A stretch of 30,290 nucleotides of DNA from an uncultured Bacteroidales bacterium (GCA_937891975.1 CALAUA010000011.1:1-30290), one strand, 5' to 3'; shown: positions 23,760 through 30,035, counted from the first letter of the stretch. Numbers and translations are program-made. Notes: a model not told the origin generated them from the letters alone.

Positions 23760-26330
23760 TTACTTTACGACAGCACCTTGTGCGCTATACTCAACACCAT
23801 CTTTGATGATGATGAGTTGACCATTCTTCATCACCTTGGTAGGAGCAACGGTGGTGTTGATATCATCAACGCCTGTTCCTGGACCTTGTGGCAACTTACC
23901 AGAAACGGTAACATCAAATGCAACACCAGTGTATGGGTTAGCAACGATACCCTTAGCGGTAACCACACCATCTACAGTAGTGATAGTAAGTGTACCCTCA
24001 CCGAAGCCAAGCCATGGATCATAGTCATCTTCACCGATAGTCACAGTACATGTCATCTCAGATGGCTCAGTTGCTTCTGGATAGTAAACAGGAACCTCAA
24101 CCAATACTGGGTAAGTAACGCCGTCCTCTGCATATGTCCAGTCAGCAGTCATCTTCAATGCGTAGTCAACTTGATCACCGAAGAGAGGAATAGTATCGAT
24201 TTGAACAGTTGCATCTTCTACTACTACCACGATAGCCTCTTGTGGGGTAGAAGTCATATCAAGTTTGATTTCATAGAAGGAACCGTTATCCTCTACATGC
24301 AATACAGCCTTAGCAGCAGGAGCGTTTGCATCAATATCGTAAACATAACCATCGATGAAGCGAGCGTCAAGGCCCATGATAGCCACTGAACTTTCTGGTG
24401 ACAATGACCATTGACCGTCCATATTGTCATCTTCTGCAAGGCCAAGGTAAACCTCAACTTGCCACATTGTACTTGGACCACCAATGATTGCCATGCTCTC
24501 GAGGTCAATTACCAAGTTGGTGATATTGTCTTCGAGAAGCATGTAGTCTGGATCTTCGCCACCTTGCATTTCACCTTCGGCATATACATAGTATGTAGCA
24601 CCAGTATTCCCACTGGTGTATTCAGCTTCAATAGTAACAGCATTGCCTTCTTTGAAGATTGCTACAGCGTTAGCCACTGCGAAGTCGAACCAATTGTCGT
24701 CGTCACCAATCTGGATCTCACTAACTTGAGCACCTTCATACTCTTCGAAGCCATCCTCATCAAGATCAGCCTCGTTATAACCAGCAACAGCGATAGATAC
24801 TGGGTAAGTAACCATCGAAACAGTATCAGTCCATTCTGCAGTGAGAACTAATCTGCCTGCTTCATCTACGCTTGCAACTGCATCGATGATTTCTAGTTCA
24901 ACAGCAGGAGCAGCGTACATGATGAGGTCGAGAGCAACGAGCATTACTTCGCCCTCTTCTTCAGCAGAAGCGATGACGCGACCTGTGTAAACTTGGCCCT
25001 TCTCTGGGTCAGTAGCTTGAGCAATTTTACCTTCAACTACGGTCAATTCGATACCACCGAAGGTCATGAGAGAGTTCTCAACGTTTACTTCGTACTCTTT
25101 GTCCTCGCCAGTATAGTTATTGAGGAACAATTGTACGTCAGAATCAAGCATATCGTTGCGACCAGTGAGTTGCAAATATGTAGCCTCACCAACAGTTAGG
25201 ATATCAGTAGTCAAGTTAGAGATCTCAACAGTCTCCTCAAGTGCGTACTCTGGCTCAGCAGAAGTAGCGTCGTACACTACGTGAACAGGAACGTCGTTAG
25301 AGTTGAGAGCATTCACCTCCACTTTGAGTTTGCCGTCCACTTTGGTTACCTCAACAGTACCCTCTACTGGGAAGTAGAGAGGTGGAACCAATTGTCCTTG
25401 CGCGTTGGTTTTTGCGTAGAAAGAGTAGCCTACGCCACCTGTGTTGCTTACACCTGAGCTTGCCAATACGGTACCAGCAGCTTGGCTGTCGCTGATGGTG
25501 TAAGTACCAGCAGGGATAGTAGTCTCAGCATCTGCTACACCTTCTGGATAAACGAACAAGAGTGCCAACATGCTGGTAGCATCAGCTACGTCAAGCATAC
25601 CATAGAAACCTTTGTCTGTAGTTTCAGCAACAGCGTCCTCGCCGTATGTGTAGTCGAGTGCGCCGTCAGCAGCAGTAGCGTCGTATTTGAGAGGAGTTTT
25701 TACCTCTACCTTCTCGCTCTTGCCACCTATCTCGAACACGATGGTCATAGGTACGTTGTTAGAGTTAACAGCGTTGATGGTGATTTTAGGAGCACCATTT
25801 ACGTGCTCTACAACGATATTACCACTTTGCATGAAGTACATAGGGGTATTGATGTAGAGTGTGCCACCTTGCTCTACCAATGGGTAGTATGCGCAAGGAA
25901 TAACGCCTTGAGTAGCGGAATAACCTTGAGATGCAAGAGCAGTGTTGTAAGCAGGCTCGCTAGTGATAGGGTATGTACCCTCTGGGATGATAGCGCCCTC
26001 TACGGTGTCTTCAACGAAGAGCAACAATGTGAGGTAATCGCTTTTATCACCTGCCATGATGTCGATGTACAAGTTACCTTGTGCAAGGTAATTTGCATCA
26101 ATAGCAATCTGGTCAGTCTCGTTGTAGTAACGGATCAACTCACCAGCTTCCGCATCGTACTGCAAGCCTTGGGTTGCAGCAGGAGCTTTGTGCATAGAAG
26201 GTGCCAATTCTGCTTTTACTACCTGTGGTTGATACAGAGGATAGCTCTTCTTGGCTACACCAGCAAGTGGCGTAGCAGTTGCGCTAATGATTAAGCACAA
26301 CGTCATGAATAAAGCATAAATCTTTTTCAT
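23760..26330 (-). CDS. Large secreted acidic beta-module protein with C-terminal tag
   Basis: 856-residue exported protein with a signal peptide ending ISATA. Two copies of the module also found in the genes at 5327 and 7929 come first: residues ~60-205 (IPEGTYPI, KITINAVNSNNVPM) and ~220-370 (IPAGTYTI, GTVLASSG, KLKVEVNALNSNDVPV). Less recognisable beta modules run to ~590. Residues 595-815 are a close copy of residues 1137-1355 of the 10861 gene, including identical stretches such as IIGGPSTMWQVEVYLGL and RFIDGYVYDIDANAPA. The protein ends with the tag KNGQLIIIKDGVEYSAQG, identical in the amidase at 15865 because both lie in the 348-bp repeat. It is strongly acidic and has no catalytic motif. 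It is monocistronic from 26449-26480. Function is unknown. Confidence 0.82.
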   Translation of the reverse strand: MKKIYALFMTLCLIISATATPLAGVAKKSYPLYQPQVVKAELAPSMHKAPAATQGLQYDAEAGELIRYYNETDQIAIDANYLAQGNLYIDIMAGDKSDYLTLLLFVEDTVEGAIIPEGTYPITSEPAYNTALASQGYSATQGVIPCAYYPLVEQGGTLYINTPMYFMQSGNIVVEHVNGAPKITINAVNSNNVPMTIVFEIGGKSEKVEVKTPLKYDATAADGALDYTYGEDAVAETTDKGFYGMLDVADATSMLALLFVYPEGVADAETTIPAGTYTISDSQAAGTVLASSGVSNTGGVGYSFYAKTNAQGQLVPPLYFPVEGTVEVTKVDGKLKVEVNALNSNDVPVHVVYDATSAEPEYALEETVEISNLTTDILTVGEATYLQLTGRNDMLDSDVQLFLNNYTGEDKEYEVNVENSLMTFGGIELTVVEGKIAQATDPEKGQVYTGRVIASAEEEGEVMLVALDLIMYAAPAVELEIIDAVASVDEAGRLVLTAEWTDTVSMVTYPVSIAVAGYNEADLDEDGFEEYEGAQVSEIQIGDDDNWFDFAVANAVAIFKEGNAVTIEAEYTSGNTGATYYVYAEGEMQGGEDPDYMLLEDNITNLVIDLESMAIIGGPSTMWQVEVYLGLAEDDNMDGQWSLSPESSVAIMGLDARFIDGYVYDIDANAPAAKAVLHVEDNGSFYEIKLDMTSTPQEAIVVVVEDATVQIDTIPLFGDQVDYALKMTADWTYAEDGVTYPVLVEVPVYYPEATEPSEMTCTVTIGEDDYDPWLGFGEGTLTITTVDGVVTAKGIVANPYTGVAFDVTVSGKLPQGPGTGVDDINTTVAPTKVMKNGQLIIIKDGVEYSAQGAVVK

Positions 26331-26448
26331 AAGAAATTTGTTTTAAGAGTTAATAATGATAATTGTTATGTGTTTCTACGTTCGTTTCTCGTAGAAAAAA
26401 CAGACTAAAATTGGTTTTATTACGTTGAAAAACCGATAAAATAGGCGA

Positions 26449-26480
26449 CAAAGGTAGTGATAAATTTTCAAACCACCAAA
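26449..26480 (-). promoter_or_regulatory. Promoter of the 23760-26330 gene, extended TACCTTTGTCGCC type
   Basis: On the minus strand, TTTG (26480-26477), a 20-bp spacer and TACCTTTG (26456-26449), continuing TCGCC. The leader of about 115 nt is the longest in the group. Confidence 0.85.
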
Positions 26481-26591
26481 TTTTTTTTCACAAAAAGTAG
26501 CAAAAAGTTGCATAAAAGTGAAAATATCTATCGTTTTGTAAGAGCGGATAGGGGCGTCTATTGGTTGGCCGGGACTCGGTAAAAGGAGCTA

Positions 26592-26657
26592 AATAACCTA
26601 TAAATCACCTATGAATCACCTAAGAATAACTAAAGAATAACTAAAGAATCACTAAAG
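26592..26657. repeat. Six 11-bp tandem units
   Basis: AATAACCTATA, AATCACCTATG, AATCACCTAAG, AATAACTAAAG, AATAACTAAAG, AATCACTAAAG follow one another without gaps. The only other 11-bp array in the window is at 5145-5199, with an unrelated word. Confidence 0.9.
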
Positions 26658-26686
26658 ATTTATAGGGTTATTTTAGGTTCTTTGAC

Positions 26687-26960
26687 AATTTAGTTGAAAG
26701 AAATAGAAGCTCCTGCTCGCTGCGCTCACGAAATCTTAATAAATCTTATTATAACGCGACTTATAGCATACTGCGTACTCCGTAAATTGCTACCGCTCCT
26801 TCGTCGAAATGGGCTTGCAAGATGAAACTCGCGCGCGAGTTTGGCTTGCCGCCATTTCTCCTCTCCCCAAAAATCAATAGATTTTCGGGGACCCCGATAG
26901 ACCTTGAGCGAAACTCGTGCGCTGAATCTTAAGTGAATGCGAATAGTTTTCAACTAAATT
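26687..26960. repeat. 274-bp segment bounded by 13-bp inverted repeats (possible MITE-like element)
   Basis: AATTTAGTTGAAA at 26687-26699 is perfectly inverted as TTTCAACTAAATT at 26948-26960. Inside lie the 18-bp palindrome AAACTCGCGCGCGAGTTT (26825-26842) and a hairpin of CCCC/GGGG plus AAAATC/GATTTT arms (26865-26890). There is no credible coding sequence and no obvious target-site duplication. This and the 11-bp array are all I see in the gene-free stretch 26481-27015. Confidence 0.6.
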
Positions 26961-27015
26961 ATCGATGAAACAATAAAGGGGAGATGAAGGTTGGTAGAAA
27001 AAAATAATTGCTTTA

Positions 27016-27047
27016 CTTGCATATGTGAATTATTTTTACTAATTTTG
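27016..27047 (+). promoter_or_regulatory. Promoter of the deoxynucleoside kinase pair
   Basis: CTTG (27016-27019), a 20-bp spacer and TAATTTTG (27040-27047), 23 bp before the ATG at 27071. Confidence 0.75.
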
Positions 27048-27070
27048 CGGAAAATTTGAAAAAAGGCTAA

Positions 27071-27700
27071 ATGTATATCGCAATAGCGGGAAATATAGGT
27101 GCAGGGAAAACAACATTGACAAAGATGTTGGCGAAGTACTATGGCTGGGAACCAAGATTCGAGTCGGTGAGTTTTAATCCGTATTTGGAAGATTATTACA
27201 CCGACATCGAACGTTGGTCGTTTGCCGTAGAGACCTACTTCCTAAAAGAACGCTTCAAAGATATGCTTCGCATCAACGAGGTGGGACATACTGTAGTACA
27301 AGATAGAAGTATATTCGAGGGCGTGTATGTGTTTGTGACGAATAACTACAAGCGCGGTGACCTGTCAGAGCGTGATTATCAGACATATATGGAGCTGTTT
27401 GAACATATGAAGCGGATGATGAAGTTGCCCGATCTGATGATATACCTGCGCAAATCAGTGCCTTCGCTCATCGCACAAATACAAAAACGTGGACGCGATT
27501 ATGAAAAGACAATGCAGATAGATTATTTGCGCGATTTGAACGAACGATACGAGGATTTTATCTTCCATCAATACGAAGGCAGAGTGCTGGTGATAGAGAG
27601 CGATGGGATGGATTTTGAGGGGAATGCAGAGGATTTTAGGAAGGTGATCAATAAGATAGATGCGGAGCTGTTTGGGCTTTTTAGTGCCGAAAACTTTTAG
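27071..27700 (+). CDS. Deoxynucleoside kinase (dGK/dAK type), first of a tandem pair
   Basis: 209-residue cytosolic kinase that would phosphorylate a deoxynucleoside at its 5' position in nucleotide salvage. The P-loop is GNIGAGKTT (residues 7-15). The substrate-site segment ESVSFNPYLEDYY follows at 31-43, then the QDRSIFE motif (Asp78, Arg79), and a lid with KRGRDYEKTM. These features place it in the dCK/dGK family rather than thymidylate kinase. A close paralogue lies 184 bp downstream. Tandem unequal deoxyadenosine/deoxyguanosine kinases that form heterodimers are known from Lactobacillus, so partner or substrate division is plausible. Which deoxynucleoside it prefers cannot be read from the sequence. 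Confidence 0.9.
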   Translation: MYIAIAGNIGAGKTTLTKMLAKYYGWEPRFESVSFNPYLEDYYTDIERWSFAVETYFLKERFKDMLRINEVGHTVVQDRSIFEGVYVFVTNNYKRGDLSERDYQTYMELFEHMKRMMKLPDLMIYLRKSVPSLIAQIQKRGRDYEKTMQIDYLRDLNERYEDFIFHQYEGRVLVIESDGMDFEGNAEDFRKVINKIDAELFGLFSAENF

Positions 27701-27722
27701 TTTTGGCACAAAGCCGTTGTAT

Positions 27723-27875
27723 GTCCTTTGGACGTTATATGCCTTTGGCGTTGTTATGTTGTATGTGCCGTTGGCACGTTGTTGGTTAGAATAACGCGAA
27801 GCAGCAAACCAAAACAACGCGGCATAGCCGCAAAGAACGCTTGCAGAGCAAGCTAATAACATTAACGAAGTTAAT
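27723..27875. repeat. Run of six triloop micro-hairpins between the two kinase genes
   Basis: GTCC-TTT-GGAC (27723-27733), GCC-TTT-GGC (27741-27749), GTGCC-GTT-GGCAC (27765-27777), GCGGC-ATA-GCCGC (27819-27831), GCTTGC-AGA-GCAAGC (27839-27853) and ATTAAC-GAA-GTTAAT (27861-27875). All have perfect stems and exactly 3-nt loops. Words such as CCTTTGG and CGTTNTATG recur between them. Confidence 0.85.
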
Positions 27876-27884
27876 TTTGAGATT

Positions 27885-28535
27885 ATGCATATAGCAGTAG
27901 CAGGAAATATTGGTTGCGGCAAGACGACGCTGACCAACATGCTCGCCAAACATTATGGTTGGGAGCCACGTTTTGAGAGTGTGGAGTTTAATCCTTACTT
28001 GGAAGATTTTTATGCGGACATGGGCCGCTGGTCGTTTAACTTGCAAGTCTATTTCTTGAACAAACGCTTCAAGGATGTGGTGGATATTTCGAAAGAAGAT
28101 AAATATATCATCCAAGACCGCACTATCTACGAAGATGCACGTATCTTTGCGCCCAACTTGCACCGTCAAGGGTATATGTCGGACCGCGACTTCGATAACT
28201 ACCGCGACCTCTTCGACCTGATGATGTCGCTCGTGAAGATGCCTGACCTGATGATTTATATCCGCTCCACTATACCAAACTTGGTGGCGCAGATTCAGAA
28301 ACGCGGTCGTGCTTACGAAGCAAGTATGCGTATTGACTATTTGCAGGGATTGAACGAACTCTACGAGAACTGGATAGCTGATTACAAGGGCAAGCTGCTG
28401 ATCATAGATGGTGATACGATAAAGTTCGGCGATAATCCAGAAGACTTCCGCCATGTTACCGACCGCATTGATGCGGAACTCTTTGGCTTGTTCCCATTTG
28501 AGAAAACGGAAGAGCACGGAAGGGAAGTGAAGTAG
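27885..28535 (+). CDS. Deoxynucleoside kinase, second of a tandem pair
   Basis: 216-residue paralogue of the preceding gene. The P-loop is GNIGCGKTT (7-15). ESVEFNPYLEDFY lies at 31-43 and QDRTIYE at 77-83, with Thr replacing the Ser of the DRS motif. The lid segment is KRGRAYEASM. The two proteins are collinear over their whole length, so this is a tandem duplication that has diverged. The spacer holds only the hairpin run and no recognisable promoter, so co-transcription from 27016-27047 is likely. The TAG stop codon is part of the word TAGGACGCC, which recurs as a non-coding repeat word elsewhere in the window. Confidence 0.9.
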   Translation: MHIAVAGNIGCGKTTLTNMLAKHYGWEPRFESVEFNPYLEDFYADMGRWSFNLQVYFLNKRFKDVVDISKEDKYIIQDRTIYEDARIFAPNLHRQGYMSDRDFDNYRDLFDLMMSLVKMPDLMIYIRSTIPNLVAQIQKRGRAYEASMRIDYLQGLNELYENWIADYKGKLLIIDGDTIKFGDNPEDFRHVTDRIDAELFGLFPFEKTEEHGREVK

Positions 28536-28538
28536 GAC

Positions 28539-28569
28539 GCCTCTTTGGGCTATAGGACGGCGTACCGCC
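28539..28569. repeat. Micro-hairpin words after the second kinase gene
   Basis: A decayed GCC...GGC hairpin (28539-28550) is followed by the triloop hairpin GGCG-TAC-CGCC (28559-28569). They are linked by CTATAGGACG, which resembles the 2232-2279 element. Confidence 0.6.
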
Positions 28570-28599
28570 TATTGGATATTGGCAAGAGGTTATGAAATA

Positions 28600-28712
28600 A
28601 CCCCTCAGTCAGCAAGCTGACAGCTCCCCTATAAACAAGGGAGCAGAAAAAAAGGAAACCCCTTCAGTCAGCATAGCTGACAGCTCCCCTATAAACAGGG
28701 GAGCAAAAAAAA
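28600..28712. repeat. Two tandem copies of a ~57-bp double-hairpin element upstream of the recombinase gene
   Basis: Each copy runs ACCCCTCAGTCAGC, hairpin arms GTCAGC/GCTGAC, then GCTCCC/GGGAGC arms around CTATAAAC, then an A-run. Copy 1 is about 28600-28655 and copy 2 about 28657-28712. In copy 2 the second stem is lengthened to GCTCCCC/GGGGAGC. The A-run of copy 2 ends at the start codon of the next gene. Confidence 0.9.
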
Positions 28713-28713
28713 T

Positions 28714-29673
28714 ATGATTAAGCGTTTTTTGGATCATATAGCGATTGAGAAGCGGTACTCAGAGAGGACTGTGAAGGAGTATGGAGATGACTTGCGAGCG
28801 TGGTGCGCGTTCTTGGGGTGGGAGATTGAGGATTTTGACCCAAAACAATTAGACGCAGAGGATGTGAAGGCGTGGATGCTGCAGATGTTGGAAGACGGAC
28901 AGTCGCCACGGAGCGTAAAACGCAGACTATCAGCCGTGAAGAGTTTGTATCGGTTCTTGCTCAGTCTGGGGCTGGTGAAAGTGAATATCACACGAACGGT
29001 GATTGTGCCGAAAGCAGATAAACCCCTGCCGATATTCTTCCGCGAAAGCGAGATGGAAGCGTTTAAGCAGCAGAACAAAGTGCCCAGTTACGATGAGGGG
29101 ATGGACAAGGAGGAGTGGCTGGAAGTGATGCGAGATTATCTGCTGGTGGAGATGTTGTACCAAACGGGTATGCGACGAGCTGAATTAGCAGCATTGGAAG
29201 ATAAGGATGTGGACGTACAAGGACGGCAGATTAGGGTGTTTGGAAAGCGAAGAAAAGAGCGAATCGTGCCAATGGGGGAGCAACTGGCGAAAGAAATAGG
29301 GGAGTATCTGGCGGTGAAGCGAGAACTTGTGGCGGGAAATGAGGCGTTTGGCACGTTTCTTGTACGAAAAAAGAAAAACGGCGAATGGGTGGCACTAGGT
29401 GCTGCGGGCGTATATAATATAGTACGCGCGCGTATGGGAGAGGTGAGCACGCTGAAGAAACATTCACCACACGTATTGAGGCATACGTTCGCCACGACAA
29501 TGCTCAACAACGGGGCGGACATACGCTCAATACAAACGCTGTTGGGGCACTCGAGCTTAGAAGCGACGCAAGTATATACCCATACGACTTTCGAACAGAT
29601 GAAAGAGGTCTATGAAACGGCGCATCCGCGCTCGTTGACTCGGAAGTCCAAAGTCGGAAATCAAGACGAATAA
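28714..29673 (+). CDS. xerC: XerC/XerD-family tyrosine recombinase
   Basis: 319-residue site-specific recombinase, probably acting with a partner at dif to resolve chromosome dimers. The N-terminal SAM-like DNA-binding domain spans residues 1-~90. The catalytic domain has Arg154 (TGMRRAEL), Lys178 (FGKRRKERIVP), His253-x2-Arg256 (HVLRHTF), His279 (LLGHSS) and the nucleophile Tyr288 (QVYTH), so it is complete. The location directly before hpf is the usual place for the housekeeping recombinase in Bacteroidales, which argues against a phage or integron integrase. The final residues (RKSKVGNQDE) are encoded by 7-bp repeats and look like an added tail. The start at 28714 is just after the tandem hairpin element, whose GGGGAG could act as a ribosome-binding site. 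XerC versus XerD naming is uncertain. Confidence 0.92.
   Translation: MIKRFLDHIAIEKRYSERTVKEYGDDLRAWCAFLGWEIEDFDPKQLDAEDVKAWMLQMLEDGQSPRSVKRRLSAVKSLYRFLLSLGLVKVNITRTVIVPKADKPLPIFFRESEMEAFKQQNKVPSYDEGMDKEEWLEVMRDYLLVEMLYQTGMRRAELAALEDKDVDVQGRQIRVFGKRRKERIVPMGEQLAKEIGEYLAVKRELVAGNEAFGTFLVRKKKNGEWVALGAAGVYNIVRARMGEVSTLKKHSPHVLRHTFATTMLNNGADIRSIQTLLGHSSLEATQVYTHTTFEQMKEVYETAHPRSLTRKSKVGNQDE
29636..29663. repeat. 7-bp-period array at the 3' end of the recombinase coding sequence
   Basis: TGACTCG, GAAGTCC, AAAGTCG, GAAATCA are successive heptads just before the stop codon. The words match those in and before the ttcA-like gene (2694-2721, 3042-3069). Confidence 0.7.
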
Positions 29674-29716
29674 CCAAGTGTAAGCTTGGTAACAATAATA
29701 ACTTAACCAATAAAAA

Positions 29717-29723
29717 AAGGAGG
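29717..29723 (+). promoter_or_regulatory. Strong Shine-Dalgarno site of hpf
   Basis: AAGGAGG lies 4 bp before the ATG at 29728. Such a site is uncommon in Bacteroidota, and no other gene in this window has an equally clear one. Confidence 0.8.
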
Positions 29724-29727
29724 ACTT

Positions 29728-30015
29728 ATGAAACTGAACGTAAAAGCTGTGAACTTCGAGATTGCAGATCGCCTCGAGAAACACATTGAGAAGAAAACTA
29801 AACGCTATGAGAAGTTGCTCCCAGAGTCCGCAGAGATGGAGATTCAGTTGACGGTCGTAAAACCAGAAACGAATCTTAATAAGGAAACGCACGTGCGCGT
29901 AGTGGGTTTTGGCGCAGAGTTATTTGCCCAAAAAGTATGTGATACTTTTGAAGAGGGAATAGATGATTGCCTAGAAGCTATTGAGAAACAATTGGAAAAA
30001 CGCAAAGATAAGTAA
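29728..30015 (+). CDS. hpf: Ribosome hibernation promoting factor, short form
   Basis: 95-residue protein that binds the 30S subunit of idle ribosomes and stabilises the hibernating state. Length and sequence match the short HPF/YfiA family: VNFEIADRLEKHIEKKTKRYEKLL forms the first helix region, the central strand is MEIQLTVVKPE, and EEGIDDCLEAIEKQLEKRKDK is the second, basic helix. It lacks the C-terminal dimerisation domain of long-form HPF. It lies 54 bp after the recombinase gene, in the order recombinase-hpf known from other Bacteroidales. Its start is fixed by the AAGGAGG site. It is followed by a strong terminator. Confidence 0.93.
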   Translation: MKLNVKAVNFEIADRLEKHIEKKTKRYEKLLPESAEMEIQLTVVKPETNLNKETHVRVVGFGAELFAQKVCDTFEEGIDDCLEAIEKQLEKRKDK

Positions 30016-30035
30016 AATAACGTGTATTTTGGCGT

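Larger units (their letters stand above)
23534..23881. repeat. 348-bp near-identical repeat, copy 2
   Basis: Matches 15639-15986 with one substitution. It holds the promoter of the 21461-23473 gene, the terminator of the 23760-26330 gene and the last ~40 codons of that gene. Confidence 0.95.

Noticed and set aside
3711..26330. Classical T9SS type A or type B C-terminal domain on the tagged proteins
   Set aside because: The usual ~70-residue Ig-like domain with a PNP start and a G-x-Y strand near the end is not visible. A relation to the T9SS is possible but cannot be claimed from these sequences.
26726..26953. Minus-strand open frame of 75 codons
   Set aside because: It lies inside the 274-bp inverted-repeat segment, has no recognisable motif and no promoter, and its composition follows the palindromes.
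28714..29673. Phage or conjugative-element integrase
   Set aside because: Position directly before hpf, length and motif set fit the housekeeping XerC/D recombinase. There are no att-like repeats or phage genes around it.
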